Positions 50,549 to 61,812 of a stretch of DNA of 64,000 bases are shown here, in pieces. The position numbers were made by a program, and so were the translations under genes. Below the pieces are notes generated by a model. It saw only the letters and a program-made list of their open reading frames with translations, made no database searches and was not told where the DNA came from. The DNA comes from Mycolicibacterium doricum (GTDB taxonomy: Bacteria; Actinomycetota; Actinomycetes; Mycobacteriales; Mycobacteriaceae), in contig NZ_AP022605.1 of NCBI RefSeq assembly GCF_010728155.1, positions 1,674,001 through 1,738,000 of the forward strand, in the 5' to 3' direction. The first letter of the stretch is position 1. The number at the start of each line of letters is the position of its first letter.

Positions 50549-53288
50549 CCCTCAACTGGCCGCGTTCGCCGCGGCGCTGCCCTTCGCGCTCGACCCGTTC
50601 CAGGTCCGCGCCTGTGCCGCGCTCGAGCACGGGCACGGCGTGCTCGTCTGCGCACCCACCGGTGCCGGGAAGACTGTCGTCGGTGAGTTCGCCGTCCACC
50701 TGGCCCTGGCCGCCGGCGGCAAATGCTTCTACACCACCCCGATCAAGGCGCTGAGTAACCAGAAACATGCCGACCTCGTCCGCCGCTACGGGCCGGAGCA
50801 GATCGGGTTGCTGACCGGGGACCAGTCGATCAACGGTGACGCCGACATCGTCGTGATGACCACCGAAGTGCTGCGCAACATGCTCTATGCGGACTCGCCT
50901 ACCCTGCACGGTCTGTCGTACGTCGTGATGGACGAGGTGCACTTTCTCGCCGACCGGATGCGTGGTGCGGTGTGGGAAGAGGTGATCCTGCACCTGCCCG
51001 ACGAGGTCCGGCTGGTCAGCCTGTCCGCCACGGTCAGCAACGCCGAGGAGTTCGGCGGCTGGATTCAGACTGTGCGCGGCGACACCACCGTGGTGGTCGA
51101 CGAGCATCGGCCGGTGCCGCTGTGGCAGCACCTCCTGGTCGGCAAGCGGCTGTTCGACCTGTTCGACTACCGCAAGCACAGTCCGGCCCGCAGCGGGCGT
51201 GAACTCGTCGTCGACCCGGAACTGTTGCGCCACATCGCCCACCGGCGCGAAGCAGACCGCCTCGCCGACTGGCAGCCGCGTGGCCGAGGGCGCTCGGCGC
51301 ACCGCAGCCGGCCGACGATCTACCGCCCGCCCGCCCGGCCCGACGTGATCGCCGTCCTGGACCGCGAGGGATTACTGCCGGCTATCACGTTCGTGTTCTC
51401 GCGTGCCGGCTGTGACGCCGCGGTCAAGCAGTGTCTCCGGTCACCGCTGCGGTTGACGACGAACGGGGAACGCCAGCGCATCGCCGAGGTGATCGACCGC
51501 CGCTGCGCAGACCTCGCCGAGGCAGACCTGATAGTGCTCGACTACCACGAATGGCGCGAGGGTCTGCTCCGAGGCCTGGCCGCCCACCACGCCGGCATGC
51601 TCCCGGTCTTCCGCCACACCGTAGAGGAACTTTTCACCGCCGGGTTGGTCAAGGCCGTCTTCGCCACCGAGACATTGGCTTTGGGCATCAACATGCCGGC
51701 CCGCACCGTGGTGCTCGAACGGCTGATCAAGTTCAACGGCGAACAGCACATGCCGTTGACACCAGGGGAGTACACCCAGCTGACCGGCCGGGCCGGACGC
51801 CGCGGCATCGATGTCGAAGGGCATGCAGTCGTCCTGTGGACCCCCGACGTGGAACCCGTCGAGGTGGCCGGTCTTGCCTCGACCCGCACGTTCCCGCTGC
51901 GCAGTTCGTTCGCGCCGTCCTACAACATGACCATCAACCTGGTGCACCAGATGGGGCCGGCGCAGGCGCGCCAACTCCTCGAGCAGTCGTTCGCGCAGTA
52001 CCAGGCCGACCGCTCGGTGGTGGGTCTACGCCGCGGTGTCCAACGCGGTGAACGGATGCTCGACGAGATCGCCGCCGAACTCGGCGGCCCGGATGCGCCG
52101 ATCCTGGACTACGTCCGGCTGCGCGAGAAGATCTCGGAACGCGAACGTGCGCAGTCCCGCGCGTCGCGGCTGCAGCGCCGCGCCGCCGCCAACGACGCAC
52201 TCAGCGCGCTGCGGCGCGGTGACATCATCACCATCACCAACGGGCGGCGCGGTGGCCTGGCCGTCGTCCTGGAATCCGCCCGCGATGCTGACGATCCGCG
52301 CCCGCTCGTGCTGACCGAGCACCGTTGGGCCGGCCGCATCTCCTCGGCCGACTACTCCGGCGCGACTGCGCCTGTGGGCACCATGACGCTGCCCAAACGC
52401 GTCGAGCACCGCAACCCAGGGGTGCGTCGCGACCTGGCGTCGGCGCTGCTCTCCGCGGCGGCCGGGATGGCGATGCCGGAGTCGCGAGGCCGGCGTAGCG
52501 GCGCGCACGAGGACCAGGACACCGACCCCGAACTCGTATCGCTGCGGGACCAGTTGCGCCGCCACCCCGCGCATCACCTGCCCGACCGCGAGGACCGGGC
52601 CCGCGTTGCCGAGCGTTATCTGCGCATCGAACGCGACAACGCGCAGATCCAGAAGAAGGTCGTCGCCGCCACCAACTCGCTGGCCCGCACGTTCGACCGG
52701 ATCGTCGTCCTGCTCGCCGAACGCGGGTTCATCGACACCACCGGTGCGGACCCGAAGGTCACCGATGACGGCCGCCTGCTGGCCCGCATCTACAGTGAGA
52801 GTGATCTTCTGGTCGCGGAGTGTCTGCGTGCAGGCACCTGGGAGGGACTCGACGCCGCCGAACTGGCCGCGGTGCTGTCGTCGGTGCTGTTCGAATCACG
52901 CGGCGACACGCCCGGGGTCCCAGCGGGGTACGAGGCGCCGACGGCGAAGGTTCGCCGTGCGCTGTCGCAGACCCGGCGGTTGTCGGCCGACCTGCGCGCC
53001 GACGAACACCGCCACCGGCTGAACCCTGGCCGGGAGACCGACGAGGGCTTCGTCACCACGATCTACCGGTGGGCGACCACCGGAGACCTGACCACCGCGC
53101 TGGCCGCATCCGACGCGTCAGGCGGCGGGTCACCGCTGTCCGCAGGCGACTTCGTCCGGTGGTGCCGACAGGTGCTGGACCTGCTCGACCAGGTCCGAAA
53201 CGCCGCGCCGACGCCCGCTCTGCGCGCCGCCGCGAAACGCGCAATCAACGACATTCGACGCGGCGTCGTGGCAGTTGATGCGGGGTAG
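50532..53288 (+). CDS. helY: DEAD/DEVH-box helicase HelY (Ski2-like)
   Basis: RNA/DNA helicase of the Ski2/Mtr4 family. 918 aa from ATG 50532 ([16 protein letters not shown]). Motif [13 protein letters not shown] near residue 35, Ia [22 protein letters not shown] (DEVH), [12 protein letters not shown], and VI within [16 protein letters not shown]; a DSHCT domain forms the C-terminal part. The longer frame to 50475 overlaps tatC and is not conserved. Likely cytosolic RNA processing; exact role in mycobacteria unknown. Confidence 0.93.
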   Translation: MTNPPDPQLAAFAAALPFALDPFQVRACAALEHGHGVLVCAPTGAGKTVVGEFAVHLALAAGGKCFYTTPIKALSNQKHADLVRRYGPEQIGLLTGDQSINGDADIVVMTTEVLRNMLYADSPTLHGLSYVVMDEVHFLADRMRGAVWEEVILHLPDEVRLVSLSATVSNAEEFGGWIQTVRGDTTVVVDEHRPVPLWQHLLVGKRLFDLFDYRKHSPARSGRELVVDPELLRHIAHRREADRLADWQPRGRGRSAHRSRPTIYRPPARPDVIAVLDREGLLPAITFVFSRAGCDAAVKQCLRSPLRLTTNGERQRIAEVIDRRCADLAEADLIVLDYHEWREGLLRGLAAHHAGMLPVFRHTVEELFTAGLVKAVFATETLALGINMPARTVVLERLIKFNGEQHMPLTPGEYTQLTGRAGRRGIDVEGHAVVLWTPDVEPVEVAGLASTRTFPLRSSFAPSYNMTINLVHQMGPAQARQLLEQSFAQYQADRSVVGLRRGVQRGERMLDEIAAELGGPDAPILDYVRLREKISERERAQSRASRLQRRAAANDALSALRRGDIITITNGRRGGLAVVLESARDADDPRPLVLTEHRWAGRISSADYSGATAPVGTMTLPKRVEHRNPGVRRDLASALLSAAAGMAMPESRGRRSGAHEDQDTDPELVSLRDQLRRHPAHHLPDREDRARVAERYLRIERDNAQIQKKVVAATNSLARTFDRIVVLLAERGFIDTTGADPKVTDDGRLLARIYSESDLLVAECLRAGTWEGLDAAELAAVLSSVLFESRGDTPGVPAGYEAPTAKVRRALSQTRRLSADLRADEHRHRLNPGRETDEGFVTTIYRWATTGDLTTALAASDASGGGSPLSAGDFVRWCRQVLDLLDQVRNAAPTPALRAAAKRAINDIRRGVVAVDAG

Positions 53289-53329
53289 GGTGTGGTGCCA
53301 GCGAGCCGAGCGAGGACCAAGGAGACACG

Positions 53330-54118
53330 ATGAGCGGACCGCAGGGACCTGATCCGACGCAGCCGTGGGCCGGTCAACAACCGGACGCGGGTACGGACCA
53401 GCCGGCCGGCGACCCGTCGAACAATCAGTGGCAGGCAGCCGGATCGGGCGGCGAGCAGGGCACTTCCGAGAACCCGCAGTGGCAGCAGCCGCCGGCGTAC
53501 ACGCCGCAGCAGTATCCGCAGTATCAGCAGCCGACTCAGCAGCAGCCGTCGTACCCGCCCTACCCGCCGACCGAGCAGTACGGCCAGCCCGGTCAGTACG
53601 GCCAGCCCGGTCAGTACGGCCAGCCCGGTCAGTACGGGCAACCGCAGTACGGCCAGCCCGGTCAGTACGGTCAGCCGCAGTACGGGCAACCCCCGTACGG
53701 TCAACAGCCGCAGTACGGCCAGCCGGGTCAGACCGGCCAGTACGGAAGCTTCCCACCCCACGGTGGTGAAGACAGCTCGAAACCGTCGATGAAGGTGCTC
53801 GGCGGCGTCGTCGGCGCATTGCTGGTGGTCCTTCTCCTGGTGATCGGGGTGCTCGGTTTCTGGAAGCCCGGCTTCTTCGTGACGACGAAGCTGGACGTCA
53901 ACGCCGCGCAGTCCGGTGTGCAGCAGATCCTCACCGACGAGTCGAACGGCTACGGCGCCAAGAACGTGCGCGACGTCAAGTGCAACAACGGGGAGAGCCC
54001 CGAGGTCCGCAAGGGTGCCACGTTCGACTGCGAGGTGAGCATCGACGGCACCAAACGCCAAGTCACCGTGACATTCCAGGACGACGACGGCACCTACGAG
54101 GTCGGCCGGCCGCGCTAA
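53330..54118 (+). CDS. DUF4333 membrane protein with QPGQYG repeats
   Basis: 262 aa. The N-terminal ~140 residues are Gln/Pro/Tyr/Gly-rich with imperfect tandem QPGQYG units (about 85-130), encoded by near-identical 18-bp repeats around 53580-53730. A transmembrane helix follows ([19 protein letters not shown]), then a C-terminal DUF4333-type domain facing outside with a Cys pair ([16 protein letters not shown]) likely forming a disulfide. Corresponds to Rv2091c. The 4-bp end overlaps the convergent exonuclease gene. Confidence 0.85.
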   Translation: MSGPQGPDPTQPWAGQQPDAGTDQPAGDPSNNQWQAAGSGGEQGTSENPQWQQPPAYTPQQYPQYQQPTQQQPSYPPYPPTEQYGQPGQYGQPGQYGQPGQYGQPQYGQPGQYGQPQYGQPPYGQQPQYGQPGQTGQYGSFPPHGGEDSSKPSMKVLGGVVGALLVVLLLVIGVLGFWKPGFFVTTKLDVNAAQSGVQQILTDESNGYGAKNVRDVKCNNGESPEVRKGATFDCEVSIDGTKRQVTVTFQDDDGTYEVGRPR

Positions 54119-55065
54119 TCGAGGGCGTCGAGCGCCTTCTGTAAGCGCCGGACCGAGGACGTCACGCCGAGGTGGCCCGCCAACTGGGCGACCTGGCGGG
54201 GATGCGCCGCGGCCAACGGCAATTCGTCGGTCTTCGTCGCCATCGTGACGGGGGCGTCGGTGGCCACCCGCACCACCGGCTCCGCGGCTTCGATGTAGTC
54301 GGTGGCGGCCAGCATCTTCTTGCGGTACGCCTTCGACATCCTCGACTTCGGGTCCTTCGCGGCCGCGACGATCGCTTCCAGCGAGCCGTATTGGGCGAGC
54401 AGCGCCGCGGCGGTCTTCTCGCCGACGCCAGGCACGCCGGGCAGGCCGTCGGACGGATCCCCACGCATCAACGCCAGTTCGGCGTAGGCCGCGCCGGCGC
54501 GTTCCTTGGGCACCGCGTACTGGTCGGCCACTTCGGCCGGCCCGAACAGCGTGGCCTTGCTCATACCGCGGCCGAGGTAGAGCACCCGCACCTCGACCGG
54601 TGCGTCGCGCACCACCTGCAGCATGTCCCGGTCACCGCTCACCACGATCACCCGATCGCGTGTCTCCGCGGCGGCCAGGGTGCCGAGCACGTCGTCGGCC
54701 TCGTATCCGGGCGCACCGGCGTGGGGAATCCCGAACGCGTCGAGCATTTCCATGATCATGTCGACCTGCGGGGTGAGCTCGTCGGGGACCACCTCGACAT
54801 CGGTTCCCGTGGGCTGTGGTTCGGCGACGCGGTGCGCTTTGTACGACGGGACCAGGTCCACGCGCCACTGCGGTCGCCAATCGTCGTCGCGGCACACCAC
54901 CAGCCGTGCGGGTCGCTCTCTGCCGATCAGCATCGCGACGGTGTCGAGGAACCCACGCAGCGCGTTGACGGGTCTGCCGTCCGGGGCGGTGATCGACGAG
55001 GGGAGCGCGAAGTAGGAGCGGAACCACATGCTCGCGCCGTCGAGCAGCAGCAGCGGGCTGCTCAC
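54115..55065 (-). CDS. 5'-3' exonuclease domain protein (FEN-like)
   Basis: 316 aa from GTG 55065 ([16 protein letters not shown]). PIN/FEN metal-binding acidic residues appear in [17 protein letters not shown] and [11 protein letters not shown], followed by the helix-hairpin-helix [18 protein letters not shown]. Equivalent to the N-terminal nuclease part of PolA, here a separate protein (Rv2090-like). Probably processes flaps or RNA primers. Its GTG forms a GTGA overlap with a possible upstream small ORF. The upstream open frame to 55200 lacks conserved sequence. Confidence 0.9.
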   Translation of the reverse strand: MSSPLLLLDGASMWFRSYFALPSSITAPDGRPVNALRGFLDTVAMLIGRERPARLVVCRDDDWRPQWRVDLVPSYKAHRVAEPQPTGTDVEVVPDELTPQVDMIMEMLDAFGIPHAGAPGYEADDVLGTLAAAETRDRVIVVSGDRDMLQVVRDAPVEVRVLYLGRGMSKATLFGPAEVADQYAVPKERAGAAYAELALMRGDPSDGLPGVPGVGEKTAAALLAQYGSLEAIVAAAKDPKSRMSKAYRKKMLAATDYIEAAEPVVRVATDAPVTMATKTDELPLAAAHPRQVAQLAGHLGVTSSVRRLQKALDALD

Positions 55066-55163
55066 GGATGGCTCGCCCACACGTGGGAGGTGCTGGTGAT
55101 CCCGCCGACGGCCGATACGACTTCGGGCTGCACCCGGAACGGTCCCGTCTTGCCGCGCGCCAT
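55062..55163 (-). CDS. Possible 33-aa small protein coupled to the exonuclease gene
   Basis: ATG 55163 opens a 34-codon frame ([16 protein letters not shown]...HVWASHP) whose stop overlaps the exonuclease GTG as GTGA, the coupling arrangement seen repeatedly among real gene pairs in this window. There is no known domain. It could be a genuine small protein or a translational leader; the evidence is only the overlap and an ATG start. Confidence 0.3.
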   Translation of the reverse strand: MARGKTGPFRVQPEVVSAVGGITSTSHVWASHP

Positions 55164-55260
55164 GGAGGTCACGTGCCACCGGTGCCCTACAGATAGGCAT
55201 CGTGGTCGTCGATCAGTACGGATATCTCGGAGCATCGCCTCTGACAGTAGCCTTGAAGTC

Positions 55261-56403
55261 ATGACCGGCAGCCGATTCGACACCGATGTCTACACCCGAC
55301 GACTTCGGGCCGCCGCAGCTGCGGCGGGTGACGCCGGACTGGCCGGCCTGGTGATCAGCCCCGGCTACGACCTGCGGTATCTGGTGGGTTCGCGCGCGCA
55401 GACCTTCGAACGGCTCACCGCCCTGGTGCTGCCGGCCGACGGCGATCCGACCATCGTGGTGCCCCGGCTGGAACTGGCCGCGCTCAGAGAATCCGTGATC
55501 CCCGAACTCGGTGTGACGGTGCGGGATTGGGTTGACGGCGACAACCCGTACCAGCTCGTCGCCGAATCCCTCGGCGGTGCGCCCGCCCGCACGGCGGTGA
55601 CCGATTCGATGCCCGCACTGCATCTGCTGCCGCTGGCCGGTGTGCTCGGTGAGGTGCCGGTGCTGGCCACCGACGTGCTGCGGCGGCTGCGGATGGTCAA
55701 GGACGCCGCCGAAATCGACGCGCTGCGCAAGGCGGGTGCGGCGATCGACCGGGTGCACGCGCGGGTTCCGGAGTTTCTGGTGGCCGGCCGCACCGAGGCC
55801 GACGTCGCCGCCGACATCTCCGAAGCGATTGTGGCCGAGGGGCATTCAGAGGTCGCATTCATCATCGTCGGATCCGGGCCGCATGGTGCCGACCCGCACC
55901 ACGAATCCTCCGACCGTGAGCTGCGCGCCGGGGACATCGTCGTCGTCGACATCGGCGGGCCCTACGAACCGGGATACAACTCCGATTCGACCCGCACCTA
56001 CAGCCTGGGTGAACCCGACCCCGAGGTGGCGCGCCGCTACGCCGTTCTGCAGCGCGCGCAACAGGCCGCCGTCGAGGCGGTGCGTCCAGGCGTCACCGCC
56101 GAGCAGGTCGACGCCGCCGCGCGGGGCGTACTGGCCGCCGAGGGGCTCGCCGAGGCGTTCGTGCACCGCACCGGCCACGGCATCGGCCTGTCCGTGCACG
56201 AGGAGCCCTACATCGTCGCCGGTAACGACCTGCCGCTCGAGGCGGGCATGGCGTTCAGCGTGGAGCCGGGCATCTACTTCCCCGGACAGTGGGGCGCGCG
56301 CATCGAGGACATCGTGATCGTCACCGAGGACGGCGCGGAGTCGGTGAACAACCGGCCGCGCGACCTCGTCGTCGTGACCGCGGGACCCGACGCGACGGCG
56401 TAA
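55261..56403 (+). CDS. pepE: M24-family Xaa-Pro dipeptidase/aminopeptidase PepE
   Basis: Metallopeptidase releasing N-terminal residues before proline. 380 aa from ATG 55261. N-terminal creatinase-like domain (1-150), then the pita-bread catalytic domain with metal ligands in VVDIGGPYEPGYNSDSTRT (two Asp), HRTGHGIGLSVHEEPY (His) and SVEPGIYFPGQWGARIED (two Glu). Corresponds to Rv2089c. The longer upstream frame from 54172 is an antisense shadow of the exonuclease gene. Confidence 0.92.
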   Translation: MTGSRFDTDVYTRRLRAAAAAAGDAGLAGLVISPGYDLRYLVGSRAQTFERLTALVLPADGDPTIVVPRLELAALRESVIPELGVTVRDWVDGDNPYQLVAESLGGAPARTAVTDSMPALHLLPLAGVLGEVPVLATDVLRRLRMVKDAAEIDALRKAGAAIDRVHARVPEFLVAGRTEADVAADISEAIVAEGHSEVAFIIVGSGPHGADPHHESSDRELRAGDIVVVDIGGPYEPGYNSDSTRTYSLGEPDPEVARRYAVLQRAQQAAVEAVRPGVTAEQVDAAARGVLAAEGLAEAFVHRTGHGIGLSVHEEPYIVAGNDLPLEAGMAFSVEPGIYFPGQWGARIEDIVIVTEDGAESVNNRPRDLVVVTAGPDATA

Positions 56404-56429
56404 TCCCTGCGCCGGCGCGCAACGGGCAG

Positions 56430-56855
56430 TCAGTCGCCGGAGCGGTCGAGCAACTGCGAGGAGCCCAGCACCCGCTCGACCCGTACCTCGATGACCACGC
56501 GCTCCGGGTTCACCCGTGGCGTCCGGTACCGCTGGGCGTAGCGCAGTTCGGCGTCGCGGACGGCGTCCGGGTCGGAGTTGACGGTCGACTTGCCTTCCAG
56601 CGACAGCCACCGGGCCCCGTCGACCTGGCTGAGCACCGCGACACCACGCTCTTCGGCGTTGACCGCCTTCTGGGAGCCGCCGGAGGTGATCACCCGGGCG
56701 ATGTGCGTCTTGGGGTCGAAGGTGAACCCGACCGCCACGACGTGCGGGGAGTTGTCCGACCGCAGGGTGGTCAGCATGGCGAGATGACGTTCGGTCAGGA
56801 ACGCCAACGCATCGCTGGTGAGCCGGGTGGTTGCCTTGCGGCCCGGTGTAGCCAC
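56430..56855 (-). CDS. F420-dependent biliverdin reductase-like split-barrel protein
   Basis: 141 aa from GTG 56855. A FDOR/pyridoxamine oxidase-like split barrel with [35 protein letters not shown] and [12 protein letters not shown], closely resembling Rv2074, which has been shown to reduce biliverdin with F420H2. Faces pepE tail-to-tail and diverges from the SDR gene (34 bp between starts). The longer frame to 57227 is antisense to the SDR gene. Confidence 0.88.
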   Translation of the reverse strand: MATPGRKATTRLTSDALAFLTERHLAMLTTLRSDNSPHVVAVGFTFDPKTHIARVITSGGSQKAVNAEERGVAVLSQVDGARWLSLEGKSTVNSDPDAVRDAELRYAQRYRTPRVNPERVVIEVRVERVLGSSQLLDRSGD

Positions 56856-56889
56856 GGGACCCACGCTAGCGCAGGAGATACTGGCAGCC

Positions 56890-57639
56890 GTGAGGGACAC
56901 GGATAGCGGGTTGGTGGTGATCTTCGGCGGTCGCAGCGAGATCGGCGGCGAGGTGGCGACTCGGCTGGCGCCGGGTGCGACCGTGGTGCTGGCCGCGCGC
57001 GGTGCCGACCGCCTCGACGAGGAGGTCCGCGCGGTGCGGGCGGCGGGTGCGGCGGCGGTGCACACCGTCGACTTCGACGCCGACGACCTCGCGTCGCACG
57101 CCCCGTTGGTGGCGAACCTGGTGGCCGAGCACGGCGCGATCACCACTGCGGTCGTCGCCTTCGGCGTCCTCGGCGAACAGGCGCGCGCCGAACGGGACCC
57201 GGCGCACGCGGCGGCGATCGTGCACACCGACTACGTCGCGCAGGTCAGCCTGCTGACGGTGCTGGCGGCAACCATGCGGGAGCACCGCTCCGGATCCATC
57301 GTCGTGTTCTCCTCGGTGGCCGGCGCCCGTGTCCGCCGCGCAAACTACGTCTACGGTTCGGCCAAGGCTGGGCTAGACGGGTTCGCCAACGGGTTGGCCG
57401 ACGCGTTGCACGGTACGGGGGTGCACCTGCTGCTGGTGCGGCCCGGCTTCGTGATCGGGCGGATGACCGCGGGGATGGACCCCGCACCGCTGTCGAGCAC
57501 CCCGGCGCAGGTGGCCGAGGCGACGGTGAAGGCGCTCGCCAAGGGGCGCCGGGAGGTGTGGATTCCGCGGGCGCTGGGTGCCGCGGTGGTGGTCATGCGG
57601 ATGTTGCCGCGGTTCGTGTGGCGAAGGATGCCGAGGTGA
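56890..57639 (+). CDS. Short-chain dehydrogenase/reductase, DprE2-like
   Basis: 249 aa from GTG 56890. Rossmann motif [12 protein letters not shown] near residue 12; catalytic Ser in [13 protein letters not shown] and YxxxK in YVYGSAKAG. The layout and these motifs resemble the decaprenylphosphoryl-ribose epimerase subunit DprE2, but the true dprE1 partner is not here. Corresponds to Rv2073c. The stop overlaps the cobL start (GTGA), so it is translationally coupled to cobalamin genes; whether it takes part in that pathway is unknown. Confidence 0.85.
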   Translation: MRDTDSGLVVIFGGRSEIGGEVATRLAPGATVVLAARGADRLDEEVRAVRAAGAAAVHTVDFDADDLASHAPLVANLVAEHGAITTAVVAFGVLGEQARAERDPAHAAAIVHTDYVAQVSLLTVLAATMREHRSGSIVVFSSVAGARVRRANYVYGSAKAGLDGFANGLADALHGTGVHLLLVRPGFVIGRMTAGMDPAPLSSTPAQVAEATVKALAKGRREVWIPRALGAAVVVMRMLPRFVWRRMPR

Positions 57640-58847
57640 CGCACCGGGTGGTGGTGGTCGGCATCGGCGCCGACGGTATGGCCGGGCTCTCGCCCGCATC
57701 CGTCGACGAATTACGCCGGGCCACAACGATCTACGGGTCGACTCGACAGCTCGATCTGCTTGACCACACCGTGGCCGCCGAACGCCGGGAATGGCCGTCC
57801 CCGCTGCTGCCCGCCCTACACGCCATCCGGGACGCCCCGGACGGCGATGTGCACATCGTGGCCAGCGGCGACCCGATGCTGCACGGCATCGGCGGCTCGG
57901 CGGTGCGGATCATCGGAGCCGAACGCGTCACTGTGCTTCCGCACGTGTCGTCGGTGACGCTGGCCTGCGCCCAGCTCGGGTGGGCGGTGCAGGAGACCGA
58001 GGTGATCAGCCTGGTCACGGGCGCTCCGAGGACGGCGGTGCGCCGCGGCGGTCGGGCGGTGGTGCTGTCCCGCGACGAATCCACCCCGGCGGTGCTGGCC
58101 CGGCTCCTCACCGACACCGGGCGTGGCGACTCCGAGATGACGGTGCTCGAGCAACTCGGCGGACCTGCCGAGCGCCGGCGCGACACCACCGCGCGGGCGT
58201 GGGCGACCGACCCGCCCGGCGACGTCGACGCCCTCAACGTCATCGCCATCCGCTACCTACCCGAGGACCGGCGGTTCCATGTGCTCCCCGACGACGCGTT
58301 CACCCACGACGGGCAGATCACCAAACAGCCGATGCGCGCGGTCACCCTCGCCGCGTTGGCGCCGCGCCCGGGTGAGCTGCTGTGGGACGTGGGCGCCGGA
58401 TCGGGCAGCATCGGCGTCGAGTGGTGCCGCAGCGGCGCGGGATGCCGGGCGATCGCATTCGAGCGGGACGGGAAGCGGCGGGCGCGGATCGCGGCCAATG
58501 CGGATGCCCACGGCGTGGACGTCGAGGTGCGAGGCGCGGCTCCCGCCGCGTTCGGCGGGGCGGTGCCCACCCAGGGCGGAGTCACCGCGCAACCGTCGGC
58601 GGTGTTCATCGGCGGTGGTCTCACCTTTCCCGGCCTGGTCGACGGTTGCCTCGCCGCGCTGCCCGCCGGCGGCCGGCTGGTCGCCAACGCCGTCACCGCC
58701 GAGTCCGAAGCCGTTCTGGCGCGGTGGTATTCGGAGATGGGTGGAGAGTTGCGCCGCTACCAGCACTACCGTGGTGAGCCGGTCGGCACGTTCACCGGTT
58801 GGCGGCCCGCCATGCCGGTGACCCAGTGGGTGGCGGTCAAGCCATGA
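57636..58847 (+). CDS. cobL: Precorrin-6Y C5,15-methyltransferase (decarboxylating) CobL
   Basis: Bifunctional enzyme of aerobic cobalamin synthesis. 403 aa from GTG 57636. N-terminal CbiE-like tetrapyrrole methylase (VGIGADGMAGLSP, SGDPMLHGIG) and C-terminal CbiT-like SAM methyltransferase (LLWDVGAGSGSIGVEW near residue 250). The overlap with both the SDR gene and cobM (ATGA) marks an operon: SDR-cobL-cobM-cobK. Confidence 0.94.
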   Translation: MTHRVVVVGIGADGMAGLSPASVDELRRATTIYGSTRQLDLLDHTVAAERREWPSPLLPALHAIRDAPDGDVHIVASGDPMLHGIGGSAVRIIGAERVTVLPHVSSVTLACAQLGWAVQETEVISLVTGAPRTAVRRGGRAVVLSRDESTPAVLARLLTDTGRGDSEMTVLEQLGGPAERRRDTTARAWATDPPGDVDALNVIAIRYLPEDRRFHVLPDDAFTHDGQITKQPMRAVTLAALAPRPGELLWDVGAGSGSIGVEWCRSGAGCRAIAFERDGKRRARIAANADAHGVDVEVRGAAPAAFGGAVPTQGGVTAQPSAVFIGGGLTFPGLVDGCLAALPAGGRLVANAVTAESEAVLARWYSEMGGELRRYQHYRGEPVGTFTGWRPAMPVTQWVAVKP

Positions 58848-59596
58848 CGGTCTACTTCATCGGAGCTGGGCCAGGGGCGGCCGATCTGATCACCGTGCGC
58901 GGGCAGCGGTTGCTGAGCCGCTGTCCGGTGTGCCTGTACCCCGGGTCGATCATGCCCGAGGATCTCCTGGCACTGTGCCCGCCATATGCGCGCATCGTCG
59001 ACACCGGCCCGCTGACGCTCGACCAGATCGTCGACGAACTCGCGCGGGCGCACGCCGCAGGACAGGACGTGGCGCGCCTGCACTCAGGAGACCCGTCGAT
59101 CTACAGTGCGCTGGCCGAACAGTGCCGCCGCCTCGACGCGCGGGGCGTGGGCTACCAGGTGGTGCCCGGGGTGCCGGCCTTCGCCGCGGCGGCGGCCGCG
59201 CTGGGCCGTGAACTCACCGTGCCGGGCGTGGCCCAGACCGTCACCCTGAGCCGAGTCGCGACGTTGTCGACGGCCATGCCGCCCGGCGAGGATCTGCGGA
59301 GCCTGTCCGCATCGGGGGCAACCCTGGTGCTGCATCTGGCCGCCGCGCAGGTCGACAACATCGTGCCCGAACTGCTGGCCGGCGGCTATCGTCCCGAAAC
59401 GCCTTGCGCAGTCGTCGCGTTCGCGAGCTGGCCCGGGCAGATCGTGCTGCGGGGGACCCTGGCCGACATCGCCGCGCAGATGCACGACGCCGCCGTCACT
59501 CGCACCGCGGTGATCCTCATCGGCGACGTGCTGGCGGCCGGCGGCACCGATAGCTACCTGTACTCGTCGGGGCGCGTGCGCCGGGGGCGGCACTGA
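58844..59596 (+). CDS. cobM: Precorrin-4 C11-methyltransferase CobM
   Basis: SAM-dependent methylation of precorrin-4 at C11. 250 aa. The tetrapyrrole methylase fold shows the N-terminal VYFIGAGPGAADLITVRG, the internal LHSGDPSIYSALAEQ and the VVPGVPAFAAAAAALG motif. The stop shares a base with the cobK ATG (TGATG). Confidence 0.95.
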   Translation: MTVYFIGAGPGAADLITVRGQRLLSRCPVCLYPGSIMPEDLLALCPPYARIVDTGPLTLDQIVDELARAHAAGQDVARLHSGDPSIYSALAEQCRRLDARGVGYQVVPGVPAFAAAAAALGRELTVPGVAQTVTLSRVATLSTAMPPGEDLRSLSASGATLVLHLAAAQVDNIVPELLAGGYRPETPCAVVAFASWPGQIVLRGTLADIAAQMHDAAVTRTAVILIGDVLAAGGTDSYLYSSGRVRRGRH

Positions 59597-60324
59597 TGCG
59601 AATTCTGTTGCTGGGCGGCACGATGGAGGCCCGCGCGCTCGCGGCGGCACTGCACCCCGACGTCGACGTGATCAGTTCCCTGGCCGGGCGGGTTCCGGAT
59701 CCGGCGCTACCGGTGGGGCAGGTTCGGATCGGCGGGTTCGGCGGCGTCGAGGGGATGCGCCGCTGGTTGATCGACACCCCGGTCGACGCGGTCGTGGATG
59801 CGACGCATCCGTTCGCGGCGACCATCACCGCCAACGCCGCCGCCGTCTGCACCGACCTGGCACTCCCGCATCTACTGCTGGCCCGGCCCGCATGGGCTCC
59901 GGGCGAGGCGATCCTGGTGAATTCCGATCGCCAGGCGGCGGAAACCATTGTCGCCAAGGGGTTTTCTCGGGTATTCCTGACGACCGGCCGCACCGGCGTC
60001 GCCGCCTTCCGGGACAGCGACGCCTGGTTCCTGATCCGGGCGGTGACCCCGCCCGATGCGGAGGCCCTCCCGCGGGACCACGAACTGCTGCTTTCACGCG
60101 GCCCGTACCGCTACGACGACGAACTGGCCGTCCTGCGCGCCCACGGCATCGACGCGCTGGTCACCAAGAACAGCGGCGGCGACATGACTCGGCCCAAACT
60201 GGACGCTGCGGCGGCCCTCGGTATTCCGGTGGTGATGGTGGACCGGCCGCCGGCACCGACCGGAGTCCGCGCGGTGCACTCGGTGGAGGAGGCGGTGGCG
60301 TGGGTCAGGTCGCGGGTGCGGTGA
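59596..60324 (+). CDS. cobK: Precorrin-6A reductase CobK
   Basis: NADPH-dependent reduction of precorrin-6A. 242 aa. Conserved LLLGGTMEARALA at the start, VDATHPFAATITANAAA in the middle, and LLLSRGPYRYDDE and TKNSGGDMTRPKLDAA toward the end. Last gene of the plus-strand cob group; its end is 18 bp from the end of the convergent cobIJ. Confidence 0.95.
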   Translation: MRILLLGGTMEARALAAALHPDVDVISSLAGRVPDPALPVGQVRIGGFGGVEGMRRWLIDTPVDAVVDATHPFAATITANAAAVCTDLALPHLLLARPAWAPGEAILVNSDRQAAETIVAKGFSRVFLTTGRTGVAAFRDSDAWFLIRAVTPPDAEALPRDHELLLSRGPYRYDDELAVLRAHGIDALVTKNSGGDMTRPKLDAAAALGIPVVMVDRPPAPTGVRAVHSVEEAVAWVRSRVR

Positions 60325-60342
60325 GGTCGAGGGTGCACACGC

Positions 60343-61812
60343 TCACCCGGGGTAGTGACGCGGCGTGAAGACCCGCTCGCCGGCACCGGCGGTGTACCAC
60401 TGTGTCTGCGACGATCCGACGATCAGCAGTGACCGCATGTCGACGTCCGCCGCGTCCAGATCCGCCAGCCGCGCCACCCGAACCTCTTCGCGGGGACCCG
60501 CGACGTCGCGGCCGATGACCACCGGGGTGCCGGGATCACGGTGGGCGAGCAGCAGGTCTCGCATCGCGCCGACCTGCCAGGTGCGCGACTTCGACGCCGG
60601 GTTGTAGATCGCCAGCACCAGATCGGCCTGCGCGGCGGCGGTCAGTCGGGCCTGGATGATCTTCCATGGCTTGAGCCGGTCGGACAGTGAGATCACCGCG
60701 TAGTCGTGGCCGAGCGGTGCGCCGACCCGGCTGGCGACGGCCTGGGCGGCCGTCATCGCCGGGATCACCCGTACCTCGACACCCGGCCACTGCTTGGCCT
60801 CTTCGAGGACGGCCGTCGCCATCGCGAACACCCCCGGATCACCCGAGGAGACCACCGCGACGGCGCGGCCCTGCTCGGCGAGCGTGCAGGCCAACCGCGC
60901 GCGGGCCGGCTCGTCGGTGTTGTCGCTGGGATGGCGTTGCTGGCCGTCGCGCAGTCCGACGCGGTCGAGGTACGGGCCGTAACCGATCAGGTCCGTGGCC
61001 ACGGCGAGTTCACGGCGGCTCTGCGGGGTCATCCACTCCGCCGCCCCGGGGCCGAGTCCGACGACGGTGACGCTTCCGGGCGCCGTGCGCCTGCCGGAGC
61101 CGCCGGGGATCATCGCCAGCGAGAAGTACGGCACCGCGTCGTCGCCGTCGACGTCCGCCGCCGACAGCGTCCGCTGATCGGGGGTGCTCGCACGCTCGAC
61201 GTAGAACGCCTCGTCGAGCCGGCCCGTCGCCGCCAGAGCGGCCCGCACGGCCGGGTACGAGCGGCCGAGTTTCAGCACGACGGCGGCGTCGGTGTCGGCC
61301 AGTCGGCGCTCGAGTTCATCGGCGGGCAGGGTCCCCGGCAGGATCGTGAGTACCTCCTCTCCCTGCACCAGCGGCGTCGAGATGGCGGCCGACGCGGCAC
61401 TCACCGACGTGACGCCCGGCACGATCTCACCGGCGAACCGCTCGGTGAGCCGGGTGTGCATGTGCATGTAGGAGCTGTAGAACAGTGGATCGCCCTCGGC
61501 GAGCAGCGCCACGTCGCGGCCCGCATCCAGGTGGGCGGCGATCCGATCGGCGGCGTCGCGGTAGAAGTCCTCCATCGCCCCGGCATAACCGCCGGGGTGG
61601 TCGGTCACCTCGGTGGTCACCGGGTAGACCAGATGCTCCTCGAGCTGACCGCCGCGCAGGTACGGCTCGGCGATGCGGCGCGCGATGCTGCGGCCGTGGC
61701 GTGCGCTGTGGTAGGCGACGACGTCGGCCTGCCCGATCACCCGGGCCGCCTTGACGGTGACGAGTTCCGGGTCGCCGGGTCCCAGCCCGACTCCGTACAG
61801 CGTGCCCCTCAT
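60343..61812 (-). CDS. cobIJ: Fused precorrin-2 C20- / precorrin-3B C17-methyltransferase CobIJ
   Basis: Two tetrapyrrole methylase domains in one 489-aa chain. The first (about 1-240) has [19 protein letters not shown] and [16 protein letters not shown] (CobI); the second (about 245-489) has [19 protein letters not shown] and [13 protein letters not shown] (CobJ). Fusion of these two activities is known in mycobacteria (Rv2066). The start overlaps the cobH stop by 4 bp. Confidence 0.95.
   Translation of the reverse strand: MRGTLYGVGLGPGDPELVTVKAARVIGQADVVAYHSARHGRSIARRIAEPYLRGGQLEEHLVYPVTTEVTDHPGGYAGAMEDFYRDAADRIAAHLDAGRDVALLAEGDPLFYSSYMHMHTRLTERFAGEIVPGVTSVSAASAAISTPLVQGEEVLTILPGTLPADELERRLADTDAAVVLKLGRSYPAVRAALAATGRLDEAFYVERASTPDQRTLSAADVDGDDAVPYFSLAMIPGGSGRRTAPGSVTVVGLGPGAAEWMTPQSRRELAVATDLIGYGPYLDRVGLRDGQQRHPSDNTDEPARARLACTLAEQGRAVAVVSSGDPGVFAMATAVLEEAKQWPGVEVRVIPAMTAAQAVASRVGAPLGHDYAVISLSDRLKPWKIIQARLTAAAQADLVLAIYNPASKSRTWQVGAMRDLLLAHRDPGTPVVIGRDVAGPREEVRVARLADLDAADVDMRSLLIVGSSQTQWYTAGAGERVFTPRHYPG

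Noticed and set aside
54172..55260. Long N-terminal extension of pepE
   Set aside because: Runs antisense to the exonuclease gene; conserved PepE sequence starts at MTGSRFDTD, ATG 55261.
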